A stretch of DNA of 7,151 bases. It comes from an uncultured delta proteobacterium (GTDB taxonomy: Bacteria > Myxococcota_A > Polyangia > Polyangiales > Polyangiaceae). The stretch is from NCBI GenBank assembly GCA_903893335.1, contig CAITLX010000630.1, forward strand, positions 1 through 7,151, written 5' to 3'. This document shows, piece by piece, positions 1 to 6,188 of this stretch. Under the pieces are notes generated by a model that did no database searches, was not told the origin of the DNA, and saw nothing but the letters and a program-made list of their open reading frames with translations. Positions within the stretch are counted from its first letter, which is position 1, and each line of letters opens with the position of its first letter. The position numbers and the translations under genes are program-made.

Positions 1-1
1 C

Positions 2-370
2 GAGGCCGAGGTGCTGACCGGCGTCTCGGTCGTCGACGAGCGCTCCGCGGCGCGGGCCGGCGCGCTGCTCGTCGCGTCGGGGGCGCGCTTCGCCCTGGTC
101 AAGGGGGGCCACTTCGGCGTGCGCGCGGTCGATGTGCTCGTCTCGCGCGCGGGCGTCGTGCGCGTCGCGGGCGTCCGCCGGGCGCGCGCCCGCGTGCACG
201 GCGCGGGCTGCACGCTCGCGAGCGCGATCGCCGGGCGCCTCGCGTGCTGCCCGGGCGCGCTTCGCGACGAGGACGTCGTCGCGGCGGTTCGCTGGGCCAA
301 GCGCCGCGTCGCGGTCGCCTTTCGCCACGCGACGGTGGTCGGCGCGGGGTTGCGGGTGCTTCCGCTCTGA
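2..370 (+). CDS. thiD: Hydroxymethylpyrimidine/phosphomethylpyrimidine kinase, C-terminal part (5' end outside window)
   Basis: The gene is cut by the left window edge; the last 122 codons are present and end in TGA at 368-370. The visible part fits the C-terminal half of the ribokinase-like ThiD family. It opens with an E-A-E-V-L-T-G stretch, followed by a segment ending in LVKGGH, a D-x-L-V strand, and the motif VHGAGCTLASAIAG, which matches the family's anion-hole/catalytic-cysteine loop (usually THGTGCTLSSAIAA). ThiD phosphorylates HMP and HMP-P in thiamine pyrophosphate synthesis in the cytoplasm. The two threonines of the usual loop are V and A here; GAG at this place is common in other ribokinase-fold enzymes, so activity is still plausible. 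No other thiamine gene is visible. A fusion to another thi domain upstream cannot be excluded because the N-terminal half is missing. Confidence 0.85.
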   Translation, partial: EAEVLTGVSVVDERSAARAGALLVASGARFALVKGGHFGVRAVDVLVSRAGVVRVAGVRRARARVHGAGCTLASAIAGRLACCPGALRDEDVVAAVRWAKRRVAVAFRHATVVGAGLRVLPL

Positions 371-384
371 TCCGCCCCTCCGGG

Positions 385-400
385 CGAGGTTCGGACCTCG
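385..400. terminator. GC hairpin between thiD and thioredoxin promoter
   Basis: CGAGGT, loop TCGG, ACCTCG gives a perfect 6-bp stem with a tetraloop, 15 bp after the thiD stop. A second small inverted repeat (CGCCC at 373-377, GGGCG at 382-386) lies just before it. There is no T-run after the stem, so it is not a classical intrinsic terminator. It could be a transcript 3'-end structure or an operator, as it ends 7 bp before the -35 box of the following promoter. Confidence 0.35.
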
Positions 401-407
401 GCTCGCC

Positions 408-436
408 TTGACCCTCCCCCGACCGGCTCTTACCTT
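408..436 (+). promoter_or_regulatory. Sigma70-like promoter for thioredoxin gene
   Basis: TTGACC at 408-413 and TACCTT at 431-436 are separated by exactly 17 bp. This matches the housekeeping consensus at 5 of 6 positions in the -35 box and keeps the TAnnnT core of the -10 box. The predicted transcript starts near 443, leaving a leader of roughly 70 nt before the thioredoxin ATG. It is the best full promoter in the window, and with the 27-bp downstream gap it probably drives both the thioredoxin and metallophosphoesterase genes. Confidence 0.6.
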
Positions 437-512
437 CGGGGCTCGCGGTGCCGAAGCCGCCGCTCGCACCCCGACGCAGACCGCCCCCCCCACGACCGGA
501 GACGACGCGCCC

Positions 513-836
513 ATGGCATCCGCCCACCTCGCCCACTTCAACGACCTCAACTGGAACGACGAGGTCCTCGCCTCGACGGTGCCCGTGCTGGTCGACTTCA
601 CGGCCGCCTGGTGTGGCCCGTGCAAGATCCTCGCGCCCATCGTCGAGAAGCTCTCCGACGAGCTCGCGGGCAAGGTGAAGATCGGCAAGCTCGACATCGA
701 CGAGTCGCCGGCGACCGCCGCGAAGTACTCCGTGCGCGGCGTGCCCACCGTCATGGTCTTCGTCAACGGCCAGAAGACGGCGCAGCACGTCGGCCTGACC
801 AACCGCGAGACCCTGCTGCGCCTCGTCGGCGGCTGA
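513..836 (+). CDS. trx: Thioredoxin
   Basis: This 107-aa protein is a single thioredoxin-fold domain of the usual length (about 105-110 aa). The redox site W-C-G-P-C-K lies at residues 33-38 (C34 and C37) after the strand PVLVDFTA. The buried Asp usual before the site is at D28, the cis-proline loop GVPT is at residues 76-79, and the last strand/helix begins at VGLTNRETL. There is no signal peptide, so it is a cytoplasmic protein-disulfide reductase, presumably reduced by a thioredoxin reductase encoded elsewhere. The open frame extends upstream, but homology begins at the ATG at 513, which has GGAG at 498-501 (11-nt spacing) and follows a good promoter. It lies 27 bp upstream of the metallophosphoesterase gene and may be co-transcribed with it. 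Confidence 0.93.
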   Translation: MASAHLAHFNDLNWNDEVLASTVPVLVDFTAAWCGPCKILAPIVEKLSDELAGKVKIGKLDIDESPATAAKYSVRGVPTVMVFVNGQKTAQHVGLTNRETLLRLVGG

Positions 837-863
837 CCGGAGGCGAGAGGCCGCCGCACCGTT

Positions 864-2018
864 TTGTCTGCGCAGCGGTCCCGCCTCCTGCGCGTGATCG
901 CCGCCGTCACGGCGGCGACGCACGCGTCGTTCGCGCTCGTGGCCTACGAGGCCGCGCTGCGACTCGGTGCGCCGCACCCGGCCGTCGTCGCGGCGGCGCT
1001 GGCGGCGGCGTCGTTCGCCGCGTTCTTCGAGCGCGCGCGGGCCATGATGCCCGACCGACAGCGCCCGCGCTGGCAGGTCCACCTCGTCGAGGAGCCCTTC
1101 TTCGCGCACTGGTGCGCGGCGCTCGCCACCGCGGCGGTCGTCCTGCCGGCCGCCGTGCTCGTGCCGCTGGTCGAGGTCGCGCTCGGGCGCAGCCCCGCGC
1201 TGCCCACGTCGTTCGCGCTCGGCGCGTACGCGGTGTCGCTCGCGTTCGCGGCGTGGGGCGTGTTCGTGCGGCGGCGGTGGGTCGAGGTGCGCGAGATCGA
1301 CGTCGTCATCCCGAACCTGCCCGAGGGGTTCGAGGGCTACCGCGTCGTGCACCTGAGCGACTTGCACATCGGCGGCCACACCCCGCGCGCGTGGGCCGAG
1401 GGCTGGGCGCGACGCTCCAACCGCGAGGCGCCCGATCTGGTGGCCGTCACCGGCGACCTCGTGACGAGCGGCACCGAGTTCCACGCCGACATCGCGAGCG
1501 TCGTGGGCATGCTCGAGGCCAAGGACGGCGTGCTCGTCTCGCTCGGCAACCACGACTACTTCGGTGAGGGCGAGCCGCTCATCGCCAAGCTGCGCGCGGT
1601 CGGCGCGCGCGTGCTGCGCAACGAGGGGCACCACGTCGAGCGCGACGGCGATCGCGTCTACTTCGCGGGCGTCGACGACACGTGGACGCGCCGCGCGAAC
1701 GTGCGCCAGGCGCTCCACGCGCGCGAGCCCGGCACCATCGCCATCGTGCTCGCGCACGACCCGGCGCTCTTCGCCGAGGCGTTGCTCCACGGGGTCGCGC
1801 TCGTGCTCGCGGGCCACACGCACGGAGGGCAGATCGCGCTACCCTTCCTCGCGCACCGCGTGAGCCTCGCGCAGCTCACGCACCGCCACTGGCTCGGCCT
1901 GTACCGCGAGGGGGAGGGGTCGATGTACGTGCACGGCGGGCTGGGGACGACGGGGCCCCCCATTCGCCTCGGCGTGGCGCCCGAGATCGCGGTCCTGACG
2001 CTCCGGTGCGCGCCCTGA
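864..2018 (+). CDS. Membrane-anchored metallophosphoesterase (YkuE/YaeI-like)
   Basis: This 384-aa protein has two parts. Residues 1-140 hold about four hydrophobic segments (near 11-32, 40-55, 83-108, 115-138). Residues 160-384 are a calcineurin-like phosphoesterase with all metal-site motifs: D166-L-H168, G-D198, G-N229-H230-D231, H298 in LAHDP, and G-H318-T-H320-GG. The family members YkuE and YaeI act on lipid-linked or membrane substrates, with UDP-2,3-diacylglucosamine-type hydrolysis the usual guess, so activity at the cytoplasmic membrane face is likely; the true substrate is unknown. The chosen start is TTG at 864, with GAGAGG at 845-850 and GGAGG at 839-843 upstream; GTG at 894 is an alternative that would shorten the first hydrophobic segment only at its edge. 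The gene follows thioredoxin by 27 bp, suggesting one transcript. Confidence 0.88.
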   Translation: MSAQRSRLLRVIAAVTAATHASFALVAYEAALRLGAPHPAVVAAALAAASFAAFFERARAMMPDRQRPRWQVHLVEEPFFAHWCAALATAAVVLPAAVLVPLVEVALGRSPALPTSFALGAYAVSLAFAAWGVFVRRRWVEVREIDVVIPNLPEGFEGYRVVHLSDLHIGGHTPRAWAEGWARRSNREAPDLVAVTGDLVTSGTEFHADIASVVGMLEAKDGVLVSLGNHDYFGEGEPLIAKLRAVGARVLRNEGHHVERDGDRVYFAGVDDTWTRRANVRQALHAREPGTIAIVLAHDPALFAEALLHGVALVLAGHTHGGQIALPFLAHRVSLAQLTHRHWLGLYREGEGSMYVHGGLGTTGPPIRLGVAPEIAVLTLRCAP

Positions 2019-2034
2019 GGGCGGCGCGGCCCAC

Positions 2035-2089
2035 GCGCGATCGCGCATGAGCTAGACTCGCCCGATCGGTCGGCATGCGGATCGCGATC
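2035..2089. repeat. Cluster of GATC-centred palindromes at start of TPR gene
   Basis: Three perfect palindromes lie in 55 bp: GCGCGATCGCGC (2035-2046), CCGATCGG (2062-2069) and GATCGCGATC (2080-2089). They span the presumed promoter, leader and first codons of the following gene and contain four GATC sites. They could be operator half-sites or methylation sites. They could also be chance in such GC-rich DNA. Confidence 0.4.
2053..2058 (+). promoter_or_regulatory. -10-like box of TPR gene
   Basis: TAGACT sits 16 bp before the ATG at 2075 and fits TAnnnT in otherwise AT-poor DNA. No convincing -35 hexamer lies 16-18 bp upstream; that place is taken by the palindrome at 2035-2046. If it is used, the transcript would have a leader of only about 10 nt, which agrees with the lack of a Shine-Dalgarno sequence. 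Confidence 0.4.
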
Positions 2090-4066
2090 TTGCTCGAGGG
2101 GCGTGTCAGCCCGTCGCCCAGCCACGGGCGGCGGCCGTTCCCGCCGGGGCCCGCCCTGCGCTCGCGCCTCGTCGCGCTGCACGAGCGCGGGCGCATCCTC
2201 GTCCTGCCCGGCGGCGACCCGCTCGCGTCGCGCCTCGAGCGAGCCTTCGGCACCGAGGCGCTGGCCGCCGACACGCTGCTGCTCGAGCCGGTGCCCGGCG
2301 GGCTCATCGACCGCTCGTCGTGGGAGGGGCTCGGCCTCTCCGGCGTCTCCTCGGGGCCCCCCGCCGACGTGCGCGACGAGGTCGAGCGCACCATGGCCGA
2401 CGCGTCGCGCAAGCTCGATGCGGGCGAGCTCGACGCGGCGCGCGATGCCTACCGGGCGACCGACGCGCTGCTCGCCCACGACCGCGGCCCGCGCCGGGCC
2501 GAGGTCCTCGTGTGCCTCGCCGAGATCGAGCGCGCGCAGGGGCGGCTCGAGGCCGCCGCGCTGCTGTACGACCAGGCCCTCTCGGTGGCGCCGCGCCACC
2601 TCGGGGCCCTGCGCTCACGCGTCTCCATCGCGCGCGATCTGGGCGACCCGGCGACCGCCGCCGCGCTCGGCGCACGCCTGCTGGCGCGCTTCGAGGCCGA
2701 GCAGGAGCGCGCGGCCACCCTCGAGGACATCGTGCACGACGCGCTCGCCGCCGCCGAGACCGCCCTCGAGCGGCTCGTCGCGCTGCGCCCGGAGGACCAC
2801 GCCGCGCGCCTCCAGCTCGCCGCGCTGCGCGACACGCGCGCCGGCAGCCCCGCGCCGCCGAGCGCTCGCGCCGTCTCCCCGCCCGCTCCCGCGTCGAGCC
2901 CGTGGCCCTCGCCCGCTGCCGGGTCGGCACCGTCGCCTTCGCCCGCTGCCGCGTCCACGCGTGCGCGCGCGTCGGTGCAGGTGGAGGTGCAGGTACCGGC
3001 GGCACCGGCGCCGAGCATGGGGACCGACCTCGCCGACCGCGACGTGCCCTCGCTCGACCGCTTCGAGCTGCTCGTGCGCCAGGCCCCCGACCGCCCCGAG
3101 GCCTACCGCGCGCTGCTGCAAGGGTGCGTGCGCGCGCGCGACCGCGACCGCGCGTTCGCCGTCGCCTCGGCCCTGGTGCACCTCGGGGTGGCGACCCCCG
3201 ACGAGCGCGCCGTCTACGAGATGCACGCGCCCGACCGCTTCCTCGCGCCCACCTCCGCCATCGACGAGCTCTCGTGGGAGCTCGTCCGGCCGCAGGGCTA
3301 CGACGCCGCGGTGTCCGACCTCCTGCTCACGGTCGCCCCCTTCGCCGTCGCCGCGCGCGTCGAGCAGCTGCTCGACGCGGGGCTCGCCTCCGAGCTCGAC
3401 CCCGAGCAGCGCTACGACCCGGACGCCTCGCCGCTGCCGCCGGTGCGCGCCGTCGGCTGGATCGCGCGCTTCTTCGGCGTCGCGGTGCCCGAGGTCTACC
3501 TGGTCAGCGACGAGCTGCCCGACGGCCTCGCGACGCTGCCCGCCGCGCGCCCGGCGCTCGCGTTCGGCCGCTCCGCGCACGCGATCGCGCGTCCCTCCGA
3601 GATCGCCTTCGTCGTCGGCCGCGACCTCGCGTACCTGCGCCTCACCGGGCGCGTGCTCTCCTTCTACCCCACGCGCTCCGAGCTCACCGCGCTGCTCGGC
3701 GCCGCCGTCGCCCTCGGCGCGCCGGGCGCCTCCGAGCCCACGGCCGAGGCGCACGCGCTCGCGGCCCTGCTCGCGCGCCGCCTGCCCGACGAGGTCATCG
3801 CGCGCCTCGCGCAGCCCGCCGAAGAGGTGGCGACGCGCCGCGGCGCGCCCGATCTGGTCCGCTGGGCGCAGGCGGTCGAGCTCACCGCCTGCCGCGCCGC
3901 CCTCCTGGCCTCGGGCGACCTCGTCGTCGCGGCCCAGGCGCTCGCCGCGGGCAAACGCGGGGGAGGGGGCGTCTCGCTCGCCGACCGCATCGACGATCTC
4001 CTCACGTTCGGCGTCTCGGAGGCCCACTCCCTGGTGCGCCGCGCGACCGGCGTCGCGCTGGAGTGA
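2075..4066 (+). CDS. TPR protein with degenerate M48-like C-terminal domain
   Basis: This 663-aa protein has no signal peptide and no clear membrane helix. Residues 1-95 are unassigned. Residues about 100-250 form helix pairs typical of tetratricopeptide repeats (for example LDAGELDAARDAYRATDALL and QGRLEAAALLYDQALSVAP), implying a protein-binding scaffold. Residues about 255-312 are a low-complexity Pro/Ala/Ser linker with an internal 30-bp repeat. The C-terminal half (313-663) is mostly helical. Its segment FVVGRDLAYLR aligns by eye with the HExxH helix of M48 peptidases, but the motif reads R516-D-L-A-Y520, so zinc binding should be lost. Function is unknown; a non-catalytic scaffold is an inference. 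The ATG at 2075 is the first start after an in-frame TGA at 2048, and no ribosome-binding site is visible. The gene appears to be transcribed alone, with a hairpin downstream. Confidence 0.8.
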   Translation: MRIAILLEGRVSPSPSHGRRPFPPGPALRSRLVALHERGRILVLPGGDPLASRLERAFGTEALAADTLLLEPVPGGLIDRSSWEGLGLSGVSSGPPADVRDEVERTMADASRKLDAGELDAARDAYRATDALLAHDRGPRRAEVLVCLAEIERAQGRLEAAALLYDQALSVAPRHLGALRSRVSIARDLGDPATAAALGARLLARFEAEQERAATLEDIVHDALAAAETALERLVALRPEDHAARLQLAALRDTRAGSPAPPSARAVSPPAPASSPWPSPAAGSAPSPSPAAASTRARASVQVEVQVPAAPAPSMGTDLADRDVPSLDRFELLVRQAPDRPEAYRALLQGCVRARDRDRAFAVASALVHLGVATPDERAVYEMHAPDRFLAPTSAIDELSWELVRPQGYDAAVSDLLLTVAPFAVAARVEQLLDAGLASELDPEQRYDPDASPLPPVRAVGWIARFFGVAVPEVYLVSDELPDGLATLPAARPALAFGRSAHAIARPSEIAFVVGRDLAYLRLTGRVLSFYPTRSELTALLGAAVALGAPGASEPTAEAHALAALLARRLPDEVIARLAQPAEEVATRRGAPDLVRWAQAVELTACRAALLASGDLVVAAQALAAGKRGGGGVSLADRIDDLLTFGVSEAHSLVRRATGVALE

Positions 4067-4107
4067 CGCCAGGCGCGTCTCGGGAGCGAGGGGCCGCGGG
4101 GTGAGCC

Positions 4108-4140
4108 AGAGGCGCCGGGCGCCGGAGCGAGGCGCCGGGC
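4108..4140 (+). repeat. Two 13-bp direct repeats, 20-bp period
   Basis: GAGGCGCCGGGCG occurs at 4108-4120 and again at 4128-4140, separated by CCGGAGC. It lies in the gap after the TPR gene and runs into the hairpin at 4139-4166. The core GGCGCC is itself palindromic, so the RNA could form alternative stems. Role unknown. Confidence 0.55.
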
Positions 4141-4166
4141 GTCTCGCGCGCGTCCCCGCGAGACCG
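4139..4166 (+). terminator. Hairpin after TPR gene, possible intrinsic terminator
   Basis: CGGTCTCGCG (4139-4148) pairs perfectly with CGCGAGACCG (4157-4166) around an 8-nt loop, followed by GAATTT. The 10-bp stem is the strongest inverted repeat I found in the window and lies between a gene end (4066) and the next promoter. The T-run is only three long, so termination may be weak. An operator role for the following gene is the main alternative. Confidence 0.5.
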
Positions 4167-4170
4167 GAAT

Positions 4171-4201
4171 TTCGACCCGACCCGTGGTTCGGGACTATAA
4201 G
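4171..4201 (+). promoter_or_regulatory. Likely promoter of the TIG-PDZ-NuoH gene
   Basis: TTCGAC (4171-4176) and ACTATA (4194-4199) are 17 bp apart. The overlapping TATAAG (4196-4201) is a better -10 box but gives a 19-bp spacer. This is the most AT-rich point between 4067 and 4250. Transcription would start about 5-8 nt before the ATG at 4214, so the mRNA would be nearly leaderless; no Shine-Dalgarno sequence is present. Confidence 0.5.
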
Positions 4202-4213
4202 CGGGCGGCCCGC

Positions 4214-6133
4214 ATGCGACGCTATCTTTCCCTGTGCGTCCTCGCGGTCAGCCTCCTCGCGCTTGCGATGGGCTGCGCCGCCGAACACCCCCCGCAGCTC
4301 CTGCACGTGCTCGACGTTGCCCCGCGCGAAGCGGAGGTCGGCGACCGCCTCGAGGTCATCGGCTCCGGCTTCCCCGAGGGCAAGCCTGCGCGCATCGAGT
4401 TCCGCGGCACGCTCTCGCGGCCGGGAGCCGCTCGCGTCGAGGGCTTCGAGGCCGACGTCGAGGCCGCCAGCAGCGCGGGCGACCGCATCGATTTCACCTT
4501 CACCGAGGGCCTGCAGACGGCGTTCTGCGGCGCGGGCGACGCGGCGACGCACACCACCTTCCAGGGCGACGTCGTCGTCTCCTTCCCGGCGCCCACCCCC
4601 GGCGCGCTGCCGGTCACCGGCACCGTGAAGAACGTCACCGTCGACTTCCGCGTGCCCTCCGCCCGCCGCGCGATCGTGCAGGCGCGCGAGGCCGAGGGGG
4701 AGCGCACGCTCGCCTTCCTCGGGCTCGCCATCGGCGACGACTCGCCGAACGGCGGCGGCCTTCGCGTCGCCTCGGTGCGCGCCGGCAGCCCGGGCGAGCG
4801 CGCCGGTCTCGCCGCCGGCGACCTGCTCACCAGCTTCGAGGGCGTGCGCATCGCTTCGCACGCCGACATCGCGCCGTCGGCCGCGACGCGCGTCGCGCGG
4901 GTCGGCCTCGTGCGCGGCGGCAATCGCAGCGCCGAGACCATCCGTCAGGTGTCGCTCGAGGGCTTCCGCGCCTCGGCGCCGACCGATCTGCTCGCCGCCG
5001 CCGTGCTGCTGCTCATCGCCGCGGCCATCGTGGTGCTGTTCATGGCGCCGGTCGCCGGCATCATCACGTGGGTCGAGCGCCGCGTCTCGGCCCGCATGCA
5101 GTCGCGCATCGGCCCGAACCGCGCCGGTCCGCAGGGCTTCCTCGTGTGGATGGCCGACGGCATCAAGTCGATCCTGAAGGAAGACCTCATCCCGACCGAG
5201 GCCGACAAGCCGCTCTTCCGCCTCGCGCCCTACCTCGTGTTCCTCGGCGTCAGCGCCACGTTCTGCGTGATGCCGTTCGGCCAGCACCTCATCGCGGCCG
5301 ACCTCGACATCGGCATCCTGTTCGTCATCGCCGTCACCTCGCTCGTGACCATCGGCCTGATGATGGGCGGCTGGGCGTCGAACAACCGCTGGTCGATGCT
5401 CGGCGGCGTGCGCTCGGCGGCGCAGATCATCAGCTACGAGATCCCGGGCGCCATCTCGATCGTGTGCATCGTGATGATGACCGGCAGCCTCCGCGTGCAG
5501 GACATCATCCGCGCGCAGGGCGGCGCGCCGTGGCACTGGTTCCTCTTCCGCAACCCCGTCACGTTCGCGCTCTTCTTCCTCTGGTTCACGACCGCGCTCG
5601 CCGAGGGCAACCGCGCGCCGTTCGACCTGCCCGAGGCCGAGAGCGAGCTGGTCGCCGGCTACTCCACCGAGTACTCCGGCATGCGTTACCTGTTCTTCTT
5701 CTTCGCCGAGTGGGCCAACGTCTTCGTGATGAGCGGCATCGCGTCGGCCCTCTTCCTCGGCGGCTGGCAGCTTCCGCACGTCTCGCCCGCGCAGCAGGAG
5801 GCGAGCTTCGCGCTGCAGTGCCTCGGCGCGGTCGTGTTCCAGCTCAAGAGCTGGGTGCTGGTGTTCATCGTCATCTGGATCCGCTGGACGCTCCCGCGCA
5901 TCCGCATCGACCAGATGATGAACCTCTGCTGGAAGTGGTTCGTCCCGGCGTCGTTCGCGGCGTTCCTGCTCACCGGCCTGTGGACGGTGTGGAACCCGCC
6001 GGCGCTCGCGCAGACGGTCATCAGTCTCGTCACCTTCGGCGCGTTCCTCGTCGCCGTCGGGCGCTTCGCCGCGCGCGTGCGCTACAACCTGCGCGCCTCG
6101 GGCGCGGCGATCCACCTCAACCCGTTCCTCTGA
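4214..6133 (+). CDS. nuoH: Lipoprotein-type TIG-PDZ-NuoH fusion: complex I subunit 1 with periplasmic N-terminal domains
   Basis: This 639-aa protein is roughly twice the length of a plain NuoH. In order: a signal with a lipobox-like AMG-C21; a TIG/Ig-like region (about 31-169, with VAPREAEVGDRLEVIGSGFP); a PDZ-like domain (about 170-250, GLRVASVRAGSPGERAGLAAGD); and a full NuoH (about 255-639). NuoH hallmarks include W286-V-E-R-R, GPNRAGPQG at 300-308, and the loop N466-RAPFDLPEAESELVAGY continuing into STEYSGM. NuoH forms the membrane heel and quinone chamber of NADH:quinone oxidoreductase. Its first helix should run from periplasm to cytoplasm, so TIG and PDZ would lie in the periplasm, fitting the signal. 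The ATG at 4214 starts the signal; a GTG at 4184 adds ten residues, including charged ones, and precedes the -10 box. No other nuo gene is visible. An internal GTG (4949) could in principle yield a bare NuoH, but it has no evident ribosome-binding site. Confidence 0.9.
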   Translation: MRRYLSLCVLAVSLLALAMGCAAEHPPQLLHVLDVAPREAEVGDRLEVIGSGFPEGKPARIEFRGTLSRPGAARVEGFEADVEAASSAGDRIDFTFTEGLQTAFCGAGDAATHTTFQGDVVVSFPAPTPGALPVTGTVKNVTVDFRVPSARRAIVQAREAEGERTLAFLGLAIGDDSPNGGGLRVASVRAGSPGERAGLAAGDLLTSFEGVRIASHADIAPSAATRVARVGLVRGGNRSAETIRQVSLEGFRASAPTDLLAAAVLLLIAAAIVVLFMAPVAGIITWVERRVSARMQSRIGPNRAGPQGFLVWMADGIKSILKEDLIPTEADKPLFRLAPYLVFLGVSATFCVMPFGQHLIAADLDIGILFVIAVTSLVTIGLMMGGWASNNRWSMLGGVRSAAQIISYEIPGAISIVCIVMMTGSLRVQDIIRAQGGAPWHWFLFRNPVTFALFFLWFTTALAEGNRAPFDLPEAESELVAGYSTEYSGMRYLFFFFAEWANVFVMSGIASALFLGGWQLPHVSPAQQEASFALQCLGAVVFQLKSWVLVFIVIWIRWTLPRIRIDQMMNLCWKWFVPASFAAFLLTGLWTVWNPPALAQTVISLVTFGAFLVAVGRFAARVRYNLRASGAAIHLNPFL

Positions 6134-6148
6134 GCCACGGCAGCGCGT

Positions 6149-6178
6149 CGGCGTCGCCGCCGGTGCGACGGCGTCGCC
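6149..6178. repeat. Repeat/hairpin between convergent genes
   Basis: CGGCGTCGCC occurs at 6149-6158 and 6169-6178 (20-bp period). Between the copies, CGTCGC (6152-6157) pairs with GCGACG (6165-6170) over a 7-nt loop. It occupies most of the 55-bp gap between the converging nuoH and [2Fe-2S] genes, a natural site for a two-way transcript end. No T-run is present on either strand. Confidence 0.35.
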
Positions 6179-6188
6179 TCGGAGCGGC

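Noticed and set aside
99..1823. 574-codon minus-strand open frame
   Set aside because: It lies antisense to thiD, thioredoxin and the phosphoesterase, all of which have clear motifs. Its product is low-complexity Arg/Ala/Glu-rich sequence, as expected from the complement of high-GC codons.
2909..2951. 30-bp-period repeat TCGCCCGCTGCCG (2909-2921 and 2939-2951)
   Set aside because: It lies in frame within the Pro/Ala/Ser linker of the TPR protein and is explained by low-complexity coding sequence.
4181..4201. Possible sigma54 promoter at TGGTTCGGGACTATAAGC
   Set aside because: The GG and GC elements of a -24/-12 promoter are not at the right distance or sequence; a sigma70-type -10 explains the AT-rich patch better.
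4184..4213. Upstream GTG start adding ten residues to the nuoH fusion
   Set aside because: It would put charged residues (VRDYKRAAR) before the signal and would start upstream of the likely -10 box, so the transcript would not contain it.
2103..4628. 841-codon plus-strand frame overlapping the TPR gene and the nuoH fusion
   Set aside because: The Arg/Ser/Pro-rich shifted frame has no recognisable motif and runs across the hairpin and promoter between two real genes.
2615..6115. 1166-codon minus-strand open frame
   Set aside because: It is antisense to the TPR and nuoH genes, with Arg/Asp/His-rich composition and no domain. It is a product of GC-rich third positions.
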